DNA of 64,000 nt from Branchiostoma floridae. Lineage: Eukaryota > Chordata > Leptocardii > Amphioxiformes > Branchiostomatidae. Below the pieces are notes generated by a model. That model did no database searches. It had not been told where the DNA came from and was given only the letters and a program-made list of their open reading frames with translations. Where the stretch lies: positions 8,430,920 through 8,494,919 of the forward strand of contig NC_049992.1 of the NCBI RefSeq assembly GCF_000003815.2. The letters run 5' to 3'. Both the position numbers and the translations under genes were made by a program. Positions 12,174-27,700 of the stretch are shown piece by piece. How positions within the stretch are numbered: position 1 is the stretch's first letter; every line of letters starts with the position of its first letter.

Positions 12174-15100
12174 TTATTTGACAGGAGTGGCTTCTGAAAA
12201 GCTGTCCTCGGCAGCTGTGAGGTGTTTTTTCCTGTGTTTCCTGCCCTTGGCTCGGCGGATGGGTGTGATGTTGGGCTGCGGGTCTGTGTTTTCCTGGTCA
12301 CTCTCACCGTCTGTGCAATAAACATGTTAGAGTTTGTTTGTTTATGTTCAAACGCCTGGGTGGCCTATTGAGTTTCGGTTAACTGGTTTTCAATAGGGCC
12401 CAGTATCACATATACATAAAGTTTCACATATTCATACAAGGAGATAAAAATAAATCACAGAGAAAATAAGTAGACATACACATCAGAACATATAAGTACA
12501 ACTGAAACATGAAAGACAGATAAATCAAAATCATAAGCCATATATCCGATCCAGGTCAACAGTTTGGGAGGTCAGAGGTCACTACTGATAATGGTGTTTC
12601 AGTGCTGATTTAAATGAATTTAGGCTTGGAGCTTGTTTAAGTAGAAATAAACAGCCAAACACAAAGGAGCCTTGTCATGTGATGTCGACATGGTCAAAAG
12701 TGCCAGTGTGAACAATCAAAAGTGCCATCAAAGATATCTATATCTGGAAAGAATTCCATTGCAACATATGTACAATGTAGTTGCCAAAAGGACTGAGTTT
12801 TCCATCCTCATGCGATGAAATCATTTTGCATTCAATTTGATGTTTTAGCATACCAGTTTGGGAAAATGACAGTCTCAGAACAAAGCACATCATCATTATC
12901 AACAATAGATTCCAGACAATACACATTACGAAAGTGAACTAAAAAAGCTCAAAAATGTTTTCTTTTTCTGATAGAAACTTTTTACACAGACTTTTGAATT
13001 AGTTTCCATACACTAAATATCATTGGCCAATGTGATGAGTACACAATGTACAGGTAACTAACCTGGATCAGCTGCTGTGGAATCTCCATTCACATCAAAC
13101 AGCTCAATATCGCTCTCGTCATCACTGGAGAGAGAAACTGTCTTTCTGTTCTTCTTCCCTGCCTTCTGCTTCTTGCCTACACATGAGAGAAATATGCCTG
13201 TTATTGTTAGTGTTATCACAATCAATTTGCTCAATCAATAGAAAAGTCCAGCTCCAAAAACTAAGCAAGAAAAACTTCAACCTCAATCAGTCAATGATCA
13301 ATTCATTACACATATAGGTGAAATGTCCGCTATGGCTGCATCGCAGAGATACACTCCATCCATTGATCTCGGGAGTTAAGCAACATGCAGTCGGGTCAGT
13401 ACTTGGATGGGAGACCACCAAGGAAGACTGGATGCTGTAGCCGGGTCATACCAAAGACTCTTAAAAACAGTATATACTTCTTTCTCTGCTAAGAGTATGG
13501 AAGCTAAACACACTAGACTACCAGTGGACTAGCCCCCTACTTGCACATACATTGTATGTGTGGCCCAGGGCTTTGAAGTGGAGATGGGCACCGGGCCCGA
13601 TACATCTTCTGATCAGAGAGGTTGACCCCCTTGTTCTGATGAATGGGGAACTTTAACTTTAGCTTTTATAGGCAAACTTCAGGAATTGGTTACCTTTCAC
13701 CCCTCTCTTGGCAGGATGCTCCTCCCCCTGTGTAGGTGAATGGTTTGGCCCGTCGTCCTCAGAGCTGGAGTCTTGTTTCCGTGACGCCTGTCGGCCACGC
13801 CTCCTTCTTCCAGGCGTGCGGCCTTTCTGTAGTCCGTTGCCTGGAGTAAGAATTTTTTTTAATGATTAGGAGACCAGTTACGTTTGAAACATGCAATAGA
13901 CTAGAAGAGTTTCACATATGACTAGGTCTACAACTAATTTGGCATCATAACAGTGTAATACAGTAAATGCAGAAACTTTCGCGGTGGTTAAATGTCCGTG
14001 GTTTACGATGCGCCCGCTTCACCGCGAATTTAAAACCACCGCGAACATTTTTCCATAACAGTAAGAGACTACAGTGCATGGTGCTACCGTGAAATTAAAA
14101 CCACAGCGAAAAGTCCATTTTCCCGCTACCCGAAATTAAATCTCCGCGAACTTGAATGCAGTAAATCGAAAGGGCCAATCAACAGCTCACAGCAGACATT
14201 CAAGTTCTCTCGTAACAATCTGATCAAAGTCCACACAAAAAAATGTGTTCTGAAAGACTTAGAGCCATTGCCTTTGCATGAATAACTCAAAACAGACTAC
14301 AAAAAGTTAGCACACTTTATTTCTAATTTTTACATTTTAACTAGGGTTGTGTACCTAAACAAATTTCAGGTACAGGTACAGGTACACGGATTTAGGTACA
14401 GGTCCGGCCCTGCACCTGTACCTAAAAAAGTTTAACCAATTATATGTAAATTAAACATGTAGCTAACTGTCTTTTCTAGTGATAAATTGTCATCTTATAT
14501 TTGGAATTACATGTTTGTCTCAAAACAATTTCTTCTGCAAGTTTTCTTAAGTTTCAACTGCAAGATTATCGCCATTGTCATTGTTGATTCGGGATTTACT
14601 TGTCCATCAGTCTTAAAAAGTAGTGTTTAGTAGTGATTTAGTTTGTTTAGGTACAGGTACAGGTACACAGATGTTTAGGTCCGGACCTGTACCTAAACAT
14701 TTTTTTAGGTACGATACAGGTACGTGTATTTAGGTACACAGTCCTAATTTTCACAATTAAAATCATGGACATTGATGTTTGCCTTACCTGGAGTCTGTCC
14801 CCCCTTTTTACCAGTGGTACGAGCCTTGTTGGCCTTCTGCAGTGTCTCATCGTCGCTCATGCCTTTGTTGTGGCACTGCTCAATACGCTGTTCCAGCTCA
14901 TCCACCAGTGCCTGGGAAGTTATGATGATTTGGTTTATTATTTCACACACAAAGTTTTACAGTTTCGCAGTGCACGTAAACACATGCACTGAACTGCACT
15001 GGAAAATACAATCAGGTTGACTGTTACTACTAGTACATTACAACATTATATCTTTTATCTACTTGCTGTTATCTAAAATCAACTATGCTTCTTAAGATAT

Positions 15101-15601
15101 TGTCTATATTAAACTTTGTTTAGCATAATCATTCTTTTACAGTAGCGTATTTACACTAATCGTTGAGAGCATAAAATATTACTTGATTTAAAATTTAACT
15201 GAACAAGTTTCATTTGGTTTTACAATAAACGAGACATTTAAAAACGGACTCGACAGCATATTCAGTAAAGAGTATGGTGGGATTTACTGGAACATCCCTC
15301 ATCAATGCAAAATTGTTACCCCAAAAAAACAACCAAAATCAGTGTTTAAGGAAATGCATGACATTGTGTGTTCCTGTCTTGGTATGAGTGCATGCATTTT
15401 TTTTTCTTCACTAAGGAACAGAACACAGTGGACGACTACTACTACTATTATTACTAAGGCGAGTAAGGGACATGTGTCTAATATGAGGTATATAAGAAGA
15501 CCCAAAGAGATAGCAGACTATACCTGACCTCAAGTGGGACATACAAAAATTGCTTGACTCCCTCTTGCAGGACATAAGGTAATGACAGAGTAGAAGTTAT
15601 A

Positions 15602-15638
<37 letters not shown>

Positions 15639-15673
15639 TACATGCACACACACACACTCACACACACATACAT

Positions 15674-15716
<43 letters not shown>

Positions 15717-18700
15717 TAGAGATAGAGAAGTCAAAAACAGTTTTTTCAGTAACTCCTTATCTGAGTGAAGTTAAAGTAAAAAGACAGCAAATTTGAGCAC
15801 CAGTTTTACTTTCTCTTTCCCAAGTCTTACCTTGACCTCAGGTTTAGCGAAGCTCTTGGCCTTCTTGAGGATGGTACAGAAGGAGTTGTGGATGTCCTCG
15901 CTGCCCAGCTTGTCTCCGAAGCAGGAAAAGTTCTCCTGTAGTTTCCTGACACCCTTCTCACTCAGGGACAGCATGGACAGACAGAAGGCCAGGTCACGGG
16001 CCTGGCGCTCGGTCCTACGGGCACAGGATAGTACAATTATCTGTCCTACTACATTTCCAAACACTGTCAGTTCATGACATTTTTTGTCTTTTTTAACATT
16101 TCTGGCAGAAGGCCAGGTCACGGGCCTGACGCTCGGTCCTACGGGCACAGGATAGTACAGTTATCTGTCCTACTATACCTCCCGACACTGTCAGTTTATA
16201 GCGTTAAGCTATAGATTTTCTTGGGTAAGTAGGTAAAAAAATTAAACTAGTACTGAAAAAATCAATGAAACTAAGGCATGACACTCTCCATCAAAAGAGC
16301 TAGATTGTGCTAAATGTATAAGTGTATGAGTATCATTTTTTTGTCAGGAACATAAGAGAATATGACTGTCTAAAGATAACATGTAGAATTGTATATAAGA
16401 TATCTCATGTAATATAATAGGTCAGAATAGCGCCTTGGATAGTTTTTACTTCACTTTCATGACCTGAAACAAATAATACAACAATCACTATAATATCTCT
16501 ATTGGTAAGAAAACAGGAAACAGGGACTAAAAGATTGAAACAACTGAAAATGCCTATTTACATGTCTGAAGCTATATAAATGTACACATGCAACTCAGTC
16601 TGGAAGGTACACCTGTCTATAGTTTACCACAGGAATAATTTATTCAGCAGCTGCTGTACCCACCTGGTTGCCCTGAAGCGATGACACAACTTCTCCACCA
16701 GACTCTCTGACTGCTTGTCCTTCTGGATGAAGGAGAACAGGTACCTGGGAAATTAAAGATAAAAATTTAGATACAAGACTACTGCATACGATTACAAAAC
16801 TAACATACATCATCATCAAACATGCTTGTTATACTGCCGATTACGCACATTTTGTTAGCTGATGCAAGACGGGATGCGCCAGGTCTCCTGTCTGGGTGAA
16901 TGATGTCAATCACTGTATGGCTGATACAAGATGGACGTTTTCCAGGCCTCCATCCAGGTGATTTGTAGTGAATCACATACTCCAGACAGAAGGATTTAGA
17001 CCATCCCACAATGGAGACTTTTGAGACAGATTTTTAGAAAACAAACAAACAAACAAACAAACTCACTTCATGATGGTCCTGAAGTGTTCTTCAGTCACCC
17101 CACAGTCAGGGTCAGACAGCCGACTCACCATGTCAGGCATGATGTTGTAGATGGAATTACCCTGCAGGATTTAGTCAAGGCATTATTTTTACAGCAATAT
17201 CATGATGTCATGGAAATTGTTTACTGTCCACAACATGTGTTTCCGGCACTAAAATAAACATTAAAGAAGAAAAGTATTTTATGTACATGTTATACCAAAT
17301 TTAGTCAAATGAATTTGAACTTTGAAGGATTTTGATGCACCTTTCATCATAGCTTTAGGAGCTACTCTGAAGTGGTAGCTTGGAGAAAATAAACATTCGA
17401 AACCTTTACTTTAAGAAATCTAAGAACAGTCTGCGCCATACATACATACATACATCAATTGCTAACATTTAAAAAATCTTCTAAGTCTATAAATTTGGGA
17501 GGTAAACTGCACGTACACTGGCCTGCTGAATAGAAAGACTACCACACATTATCACAATTGAAGGCTCGAAATACTTTTTTCTGCATACCTGCACTAGCGC
17601 AGGCCTAGGTGGCATTAAAAATTACCTGCACCAGACAAATTTTACCTGCACCACTTTGAATTTAGAAAGTATGGATCTTACTGAAATTGTTCAGGAACCA
17701 TTATTTTATACTTAATAGGTGGTAACAGTCAATGCAGCTAATAACAATCCACATGCACCTACACCATAGGATATTCATGTATAATACCTAGTACATGGAC
17801 CAGTGCAGGTTAGGTGCAGGTAGACACCAGAAATACCTTCACAGCTCCAATTTTACATTCACTACCGGTAACCTGCATATGCAGGTGGTATTTCAAGCCC
17901 TGCAATTAGTTAATCTTTGTATGTTAGAATTTAGATTATTTACCCGTTTTCAATCACTCCCATGTATTTGATTTTGTTCACTTGCAATTAGCCCCATGGG
18001 CATGAATTTGCAATAAAACATCTCATTATCATTACCAAGAGAAGTCTATGACCAACCAACCTTCTTGGACAGCTCCAGGAAGAAGAGTTTGGCCAGGTCA
18101 GCGATCCCGGACACGTCGTCCACCATACAGGCCGCCATGTCGCTGATGTAACCTTTGACCTTCAGCATGTCGTTCAGGATGAGGTGGGTCAGGACCATCA
18201 GGGTGTTCTTACGCACGTGGGACGAGTCATCACGCAGTCTACGCGAGTACAAGACTTTGACTTTATTCAGATTCACATTTAGCTATTCTTCCTGTGGTCC
18301 TATAAACACTTAACAGAACAACTAGACACAAAGGAACACACAATATACATACAATGTACATAAGATTCACACATAATAAAGGGGTAAGGCTACCTGATGT
18401 CATATGGGAACAATATCTAAAACAGGCACAGTACAAGACAGGTAATGTTGTGTTAGACGTATATTCATGTACGAGAGGGTCACCTCATTGCTAAAAGTCT
18501 ACTTATCTTCATGACATGTTTTCAGACAGTATTTCTTGGTAAACAACAAAACTTTATTGAGAGAAAGATTTAAAAAAAAACATTGCACCACATAATTGTA
18601 AAACAGGATTTTCATCACTCTTTCATGTTACTGCTGCAGATGTACAATATATAATCATAAAGACAGTCTTCTTCAACATTTTATTTTGGTCACTAGATCT

Positions 18701-21700
18701 TTCTTGGTTACTTTAATTCCGCTTTGCTTCAACTGGACTGAAACACATAACATTACATTATGCACATATCTGTTGTTGACATCATCTTTTTTTAGTACCA
18801 GGGCTGACCAAGCCATACAGTACAGGTTCCCTACCTGGCATACAGGTTTGGTGTCCAGGGTTCAATCAGGTTGGGGAAGCGGAAGCTCAGGTCACCCAGA
18901 GCAATGATGGTGTTGGCTCGGATGATTGGCTGCGGAGCCTGGTGGTAAAGACACGGTAGACAGGAGGTCATCAATATACAGATCTTTAACAAAGCAATCA
19001 GAGATGGCAGACTTCACCCCTCTTAATTACACTACTTTTCATCCCTTCTAGTCCCTCAAAGAAATACTTGTACAACTAGAAGCCAGTTAATTGCACAATG
19101 GATTACCACACATTTCTGTCAATTGCATGGAATCCCCAAAGCCCAAACCGGTGCAGTCCAGCTGGATAACTTTGCATTATTGCACCACACGGATAATTGC
19201 ACAAAATACACTGGCAAATGGGGTGTGCAATTACATGTAAATGGCTTCTGCTGTAATACCAGCACTGGGGGTACAGGTAACTGGCAACTCTTGTGTTTAT
19301 CAATGGGAATTGTAAAAAAACACAAACCAAAACAAATCCTAACCCTCTCGACAATGGTGAAGAGCAGTTGTAGATGTGCCTCACAGTACTCAAAATGGCA
19401 GACTTCACCCCCTTAATTATATCATCTTCCATTCCTTCTAGTCCCACAAAGAAGTAATGGCAGCACTGATAATGAATAGTTACTCTTACGGTCTAGTTAT
19501 CATTGGGAATTGCAAGAAACACACACAAGTCAAAAAATGTTTCCAATAAGAATTATCCTCACCCTCTCCAGAATGGTAAAGAGTAGTTGTAGATGTGCCT
19601 CACAGAACTCGGAGCTGACCAGCATGTACTTAGCCAGGGCCAAGCTGGCGGTGGCTCGCAGCTGGGGGTGGGGGAACATGGTGGAGTTGCTGCAGACAGC
19701 TACGATCACTGGGGCAAGTAGGGCCAGCAGGCTGGAACCTGTAGTAAACAAATCACACGTTATTGTTATTGTTGTTATTGCTATGGGGGTGGGGGAACAT
19801 GCTGGAGTTGCTGCAGACTGCCACGATCACTGGGGCCAGTAGGGCCAGCAGGCTGGAACCTAGGGTAGACAAATCATGTGTCAATGTTATTCTTGTTGCT
19901 GGGGAGCTGACTGCTCTCTCTTTGCTGCCCTTGAATTGCACTGAGCTTACATTACAACAGGCGGGACTAAATCGCAACGGTCTGGAGCCATTCAGCGCTA
20001 CCGGTAAGTCAGGTGACTTCTATATGACAGAAATTGCCAGGTGCAGCCATTGTACATGTTCAAGAAGTGTGGTAGGTTTTTCAAAGGGCTCAAAGTGTGG
20101 CTTTACCGAAACAGGGAACCTCTATCAAACGTCCTATCAGAGGGACGGCCCTAACCAAAGTTACTAGGTAGTTATTTCGACATGAGTGGAGTGAGGAAAG
20201 TCGTTAGTCGTGTAATGTGCCTTTCCCAAGGACACAAGCTGTGAAGGTCATTGGCAAATCATCGGATTTGAACCAAGGACCACTGAGTTCTGGGCAAAAC
20301 ACCCTGCAGTTTCGCCACATGACCCGACATGTTAAGAATAGGTATACAGTTTAAAATGAAAGAAACAACAGCCAGTTACTGTTATACATATTGCCAAGAC
20401 TGAGACACGCAGCAATATTCAGAATCTATAGGTAGACAGCCCTTATGAACAGATTGAAAGTATAGCTTGTGACCTTACCAGTGACCACCTCTTTCTCACA
20501 GATCTTGCGGATGTACTCAGCCTCCGCATCGTCTGCCGAGGCACCAGCCAGCCCCATCTCATCCTCGATGGACAGTTCCTTGTCATCCTGGGGAAGAAAT
20601 CTCAATACATCAAACTCAACCTATATCAAGATCACCTAAACACATGACAATAACATCAGCAAGTCAGTGGGAGTCTTTCCATACAGCATTACACATGTTA
20701 ACAAAATTGTACTGCCAGATACATGTACATGTATCTAATGGAAGCTTTCTTGATGCTACAAAATAGAAACTCTGTTAGTCACCCGTAATATTACCTACAA
20801 CTGTAAATCATTGTGGAGGGCTTGGTTGTGACGAGGCATTCTTTCATGCAACATATTAAGCAACCTAAAAAACATAAGTTGTTGTTAAAGGGTTTAATCT
20901 CGATGTGCGCTAAGTCAATCAATTAATCAATCAAAAAAGGTTGATTTCTCAATAGATTTGGCAGCACAATGGGGTGTCTGTGTGGCCCAATGGCTAGAGC
21001 GTTGGAATTAGAATCAGTAGTTCCCGAGTTTGATGACGGTGGAGTGACGCCCACCGAGCCTCACGGCTAATCTGTCTAAAGGTGCCCCCAAACACCTACG
21101 GATTTGGTGCTGCCAGTGTGTCAACATCTGCACACTTGCCACTAAGACAAGTGAACACCAATTGTTAAATTTGCCAACAATTTGGAAATTAATCTCCTAT
21201 CACAAACACATCTCACCTTCCCCTTGCCAGCGGGTGTACTACTGGGTGTGTTGTTGGCGCTCGTGTTGCCCTTCCTCCCAGCCTTGCTGTTCCTCTCCTC
21301 CTGAAGCATCCTGCGCCGCTTCAGCTCACCTGTCAGCGCCACGTCCAGGTGCACCAGCTGCCGCAGGGCGCAGTGGCCGGCCAGCGCCATCAGGCGGGAC
21401 AGCACGCCCGACGAGCAACGTATGATCTTAGTGGGGCTGGTAGGGGGTTCTGAGGAAAATGTAAGAATGAATTTGTAACATGGTAACTCAGAACCTACAA
21501 TGTAGTCCATTTATCTCCCGGTCGTTGGGGGAGATAAGGTCAACAGAACATTGGGAATATCTAAAGAAACATTTAACGGTCTAAGATTTCTGTATCTGTA
21601 TATCATATTTTACAATAATAATGAAAACGGCACTCAATGTAAAACTAAATGGAAGCAAACTGTTACAAAGGACAAGAGAAAATTTGCTCCAGATTTAGGT

Positions 21701-24700
21701 TAATTACTAGTGTAAATGTAGAGCTTTAGGGATGGTGCCTTCCAAATTTAAAGAAATAGATCATGCTTGTACAAAAGCATGTGTGTATCTCTTTTGCTAT
21801 ATAGTAAGACAGTAAGTTTGACTTCGAACAAAGAGATGAGAAATTCTCATCACCTTCTTGTGTCTCTGCTGATTCAGGTTCCTGGGCCTGTTCCTGTCCT
21901 GATTCAGCTTCCCTGGCCCGCAGCACCACCGCTGCCACGCCCTTGATGACGTTGCCGATGACGACGTCGGGGTTCTCCGACAGACGGTACACCACGTTCA
22001 GACCCTGCTCCATCAGGGGGATCCAGTAGGGGTTGGCCAGGTTCTCAACACCTGCAAACAGGAGCAACATTTTTCATCATGTCACATATTGCCAACCATG
22101 GCTTCTCAATCTTCTCCAGACCATGGTTGGAAATGGGAAATCTCCAAGCAGATCCCACTATAGTATCAAAAGTTGGCAGAGGAGTTAAGCCAGCCTAGGA
22201 GTGTGTTTGGCTACAAGAGTGGCTGATGACACCCTTTGGCCAACTTTACTCCTTAGCCAGCTTTGATACTATCTTATGCCACTGCCTGGAGATTAGGGAA
22301 TGGGAGCCAGGTAATTTGTGGTTAAAAGTTGACTGTGGGTGGTTTCTCTGACAAAAGAGAACACAACGTCCCCCTTTTTATGGTTGCAAAATGAATGGTG
22401 ACTGCAGGAAAACCATGTCTACAGAACTCACCATTGACCAGGATGCCGGCCAGCCCTGTGAACATGTCGTGGTCAGCGGGGAAGCGTAGTGGCTCCTCAT
22501 GGCACCCTGCCTTACGCTGGAACAACGTGGACACAGTCGGACTACATTGTACATTAGTACATTACAAATACCAAAGACTTATGTAGGCTTGTCATTTGTA
22601 ACATTCTCCTGTTCTAATCACTATCATATCTTTCAAACCTATCCTCCCACAACTTTGTTTCATAGGTCGACTGGTAAGATTTTTTCCCCTTTCTACATGT
22701 GAATCATACATACTGATAATCAGTGTGAAATCATATCTTCTACTCATACCATTGGCAACAAAGCTTTTCTAGTTTGTTAAATACAGTTGCAACCTGGGTG
22801 TTACATTTTAACCAATAAACTATGTTAGCATTATTCTAACTCTGGTGTCCAATGACCTCTTGTCCTTTGATACAGTTGTTAGGCCACACCAATTTAATTA
22901 GTTGGTTCTCGGAATCGCCGCTTCTATTTTTCCCAATTTCAAAAAAAAAAAAAAAAAAAATCGGATCAGATCCACCACTCCGTTCAGTTGCCTGTTGCTG
23001 ACAAACTATCGGGTTCAGAACATCTGGAAGTACCAGTACATTTATTTTTTCTCCCCCCAAATCCTTTGTTACCAATTTATTCATTTCTAGTTTGTTGCAA
23101 AACAGAATTAGGAACACATAAGTCATCGTAAATATGAGATACACATGGACAAGTAACGTAGCAGAAGTTCATATAAATCATGGCTCAGGAGCATGTGCTC
23201 AAACACGCAGTAAATTTTCAACTGAAACACAGAAATCGGCACCCAAATAAACAACTCAATAAATAAGTAATACTTTTTCACTCTTGTACCTCCATAGTCA
23301 ACATGTTTTGGTATGCCTGAAAGCTAGAAATTCGTCTGAAAGCCGTCCGAAAATGGAGTAAACAAACCGAGCGGCAGCCATTTTGTGAAGTGTGCAGCAG
23401 CGCCCCCTATCTTACTATCAGACTTCACAGCTCTTGACTTGTACTGTAATACAGTGAAGGGTCACTGGGTTTTTTCAAGGAGGTTTTTATCAAGCTGCAT
23501 CCAATTTTTTGCTAACAAACAATTGTACATGTAACAAAAAAAGGAGAATTAATATATGGTTTATAGTATATAGTACTTTTGGTTGTGCATTTATTTTTTG
23601 GGGAGTGCAAGTGTATTTATGATTTTTTTCATCTGCACCAGTTCACCATGAAATGTATTTAGAGCCTTGGATGTATGGATTTTAACCAACATGGAGGGCA
23701 AATAATTCCAGCAATGTTTTTATTTTTATTTCTAGAGACAAACTTATATGAAATTTGTTGTTGTTGTAGTTAAAATAGAAATTCTACTGAATTAAATACA
23801 AAATAAGCTTAATTTCTGTAAAAAATACTAACATTATACTGGTCTGTTTAAGATGTTTTGTGTTTACCACGTGATAAGATAAAAATTAGATAGTTAACTA
23901 GAACGAAATATATTATATCATATTATAACAGATAAACTATTTTTAGCACACGTATACCATGGGGTCAGCTGGGCCTGACCCCCAACTTGCAAGTGTTTTT
24001 TTTTTTTTTTTTTTCGCCCTGTCGCTTCAATTTTTTTCTGAAAAAATCCGAGAACCAACAAATTAAATTGGTATGGCCTTAATTGATAATACATTGTTTT
24101 TGTACCTTCTGGCTGCCTGCGAGTTTGAGCAGCGCTGTGCAGGTGTCCTTGGCCAGCTGCATGTCGTCCTGTCCGCGCTGTCCCAGTCCCTCCTGTACCA
24201 GCACATCCACATTACTCCTCACCATGTCCGGCTCAGCACTGGAGAAAACATTACATTTTGTATATCAAACTTTAAACTTTTTTCCACCAATGGACTTATT
24301 GAGATATGGCTTGTGACTATGTACATGTAATATGTGATATGTAAGGAAGAAAAACTCTAGAAGACCCAAGAAACCCAGCCAGGCCCTAGAGGCTGTAACA
24401 AACGAAGTTGGTGTCAGGAAGGGCATCTGGCTGTGAATCCCCTCTTTCAAACCCTTTAAGTTGACATGTTGTTTTTGACTGATCTCCTGGAGGTCAGCAA
24501 TCAGAACTGAACAACATCCCGCAATGTTCAACCCTCGCAAGACAAGGAACAACAGACGTTAAACCGGATAGACAGAGAGATAGATAGAATTACGTTAAAC
24601 AAACAGCTACTCACCCTGCAGCCATGCCCAGCAGCAGCAGCGCCCCCCGGCTGTCCTCGGCGGTAGTGCCCTGGATCTTTAGGGCAAACCTCTCCCACAG

Positions 24701-27700
24701 TAAGGTCACCACTCCGGAGGTCAGCAGAGAAGTGCGCACCAACTCACAGATCTGGGAAGAATAAAACAAGTTGTACAAGTAATTATTCATCAATCTATTC
24801 AGTCTCAAAGTTGTTCTTTGGTAGCCTCCAGAGCAGGCTGTCTGGGCGTTTTTTTCCGTTTTTGTTGTTGTTTTTTTTTGCTTATCGCGTTTTTTTCCGT
24901 TTTTGTTGTTGTTTTTTTTTGCTTATCAAGTCATAATACATTTTTGCTTAAAAAAACTCTAACTTAGTTCATCTTTGGGACAAATGCAGACAAATTTGGT
25001 AAGCAAATATCTTAGAAGTTAGAGGAAAAAAAATTCGAATTCTTAAATCATGAAAGTTGTGCATATCAAGTTACCAGTTCCTCCAGTGATGTTAGCTCCC
25101 CCACTGTAGCACCCACTGTCAGAGCGGTTAGATTCTTCACAATGGCCAGGTTCCTGGCTCTGAATAGGGGAACAAATATTCAAGTCATGATGAGTTACAA
25201 AGCATTAATCTGATTGCAAATACATGTAGAACTACCCTGTGGTCCCCATCCAATAGCTGCATACACAATAAACATTGCCTAAGGAGCTGGCTGGAATTTT
25301 GTACATTTTCTATAAGTACTTTTTTACCTATTCTAAAAGTAAGGGAGTCATCGGCAGTACCACATACTATTGATAGTATGAAATTGAAAAGTTATTAGAC
25401 GTGAAATTCTGTTGCTTCTAGATTGATCACCATTCCATGGTAGATAACTTCCATACCATTCTAGTGACACTAAAGAAGAGTGATGGATGTCACTCAAAAA
25501 GTCAGAAGCAAATCTCTGTTTTTATCCAATTGTTGTAGAGATTGAATTGTATCTATACCTAGGGTTCTCTCCAGTGGGGCTCAGATACAGGCTCTTGTAC
25601 GCCTCCACTACAGCTTCCTTCACTGCCCTCTCACCAGACCAGATCAGTACCAGCACATTCACACCCACCAAGAACCACTAAATTATTATTACTTAATAAT
25701 TATTCCATACTAGATAACCTCCATACCTGGCGTTCCCTCCAGTAGGGGACAGATACAGCCTCTTGTAAGCCTCCACTACAGCTTCCTTCACTGACTTCTC
25801 CCCAGACCAGATCAGAACCAACACATTCACACCCACCAAGAACCGTTAAATCATTATTATTATTATTCCATGCTAGATAACCTCCATACCTGGCGTTTCC
25901 TCCAGTAGGGGACAGATACAGCCTCTTGTACGCCTCCACTACAGCTTCCTTCACTGACTTCTCCCCAGACCAGATCAGAACCAGCATGCGCCGAACCCCC
26001 TCCATCGCCCCCGCCAGCCCAAACTCGAACGCGCTCACGAAAAACTCGATCGTCTCTAGGATGTCGGAGGTGGCCTTTGACCCCAGCAGCTGACACAGGA
26101 TGGGGATGGCGCGCTGCATCTGGGTCGCAAAGTTCACCGAATCCTAGAAGGACAACAATTTGTGAACAATTAAACAACTCTCTAATTCAGCAGTAAGAAT
26201 GGATACCGGTAGATCTAGTCTCTATTTTTTTTGTCTATATTTGAGTCTGCTCAGTGCAAGGCCAAACCTGAAACACGGGACCTCCATTTAACATCCTATC
26301 CGAGGGAGGCCCTAGCCAAAGCTAGGCACTCATTTTTTACCTGAGAGAAGTGAGGTAAGGCATGTAAAGAGCCTTTCCAAGGGACACAAGATCGGTTTTG
26401 AACCCGGGGCCACTTGAGCCTGAAAACAACACGCTGCCGGTTATTCCAAGCGATCTCGCTTAACCTTGAATGAATCTTAAGTATACCTCAGAACCTCAAA
26501 GACTTTGCAAAAGGCCATGGAATGACAGGAATGTTTGGGAGGATAACAACATGGAAAGAAACGGGTAAAACATTTCGCTTGGCAGTCAATAAACAGGTCA
26601 CGAGCAGTTATCCATCTAGCTGAATTTTAAAGTTTAACTTTTTCGCTGACAGCAACATATTCAAAGAAAAGAAAGTCTAAATGTATGTAAGCGCCCCCAT
26701 ACTAACCTTCAGGTACTGCACGATGACTTGCTGTTTGCTGACTTCATTAACCACACCTCCCTCTTCACCCCCCTCAGTCTCGGTAACAGTCCCCTCTGGT
26801 ACCCCCTCCTCGGTACCCCCTTCCTGTATAGATGCAGGCAACACCTCTTCTGGGTTGGGAATCCCAACTGTGGTCCCTATATCAGAAGAAGAAAAAATGT
26901 AGGAACTTTCGCGGTGGATTAATGTTTGCGGTTTTCGCGGTGGCCGCTTCACCACAAATTTAAAACCACCACGAACATTTATCCATAACAGTAAGAGACT
27001 ACAGTGTATGGTGCTACCGCGACATTAAAACCACCGCGAAAAGTCCATTTTCCCGCTACCGCGAAATTAAATCTCCGCAAACGTAGATGCATTTACAGTA
27101 TACCTAAATGTAAGCAAATAAACTGATCCTAAGTCTCTTATCATACTAGTTCAATACTGAAGATATTTTTCAACAGTACACTGAATAACGAATAAGAAAA
27201 TTTACAATATTGAAATTTACAAGTGAAATATCAAAATATGAAGCTCATTGAAGCCTAGAATATCTTTATTCCAACTTAACTTTTATTTCTTCATGCAAAT
27301 ATATAGTACTCTAGTCTATGATTTAATATATAAAAAGATGATTACTGTAAATCAACAATTTACAACTGCCCTACATTTAGGTTTGATGCAAACAAACTGC
27401 CCATACAAATTGGTGGGTTGGTCCTAGATAACTTTGGTTGGTCTTGACTGTCATTAAAACAAAAGAAATCATGTTATCTTTTGCTCTTCCCTTACCAACA
27501 AAGATGGCCTCCAGGATCTCTAACAGATTCCTCTGGTCAGGCTGCAGTCCGCTGTCATCTTCCTCTTTCTCTTCTTCCCCCTCCCCACTGCCTGTGTTAG
27601 CAAAGACGTGTTCGTCAGGCCAGGCCTCCCGTGCCGCCATCACCAGCCTGGCTGCAGACTTGTGCTGGGACTGCTGCAGGAGAGTCTTCACCTTCAGCAC

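Noticed and set aside
13325-13446. Functional 5S rRNA gene
   Set aside because: The 5' third is heavily diverged, the 5S 3' end is replaced by SINE body and there is no T-run terminator after it. It is a SINE head.
15530-15715. Cys/Val-rich 61-residue protein
   Set aside because: Translation of an (AC)n microsatellite.
25700-26137. Extended NCAPD2 exon reading through the decoy copies
   Set aside because: The frame continues past a strong donor at 25889 into poly-Asn from an (AAT)n tract. The next real exon (25159-25075) joins in phase from 25890.
26250-26455. tRNA gene suggested by the box B-like GGTTCAAAACC
   Set aside because: No complete cloverleaf. The sequence continues into a SINE body shared with 20040-20335.
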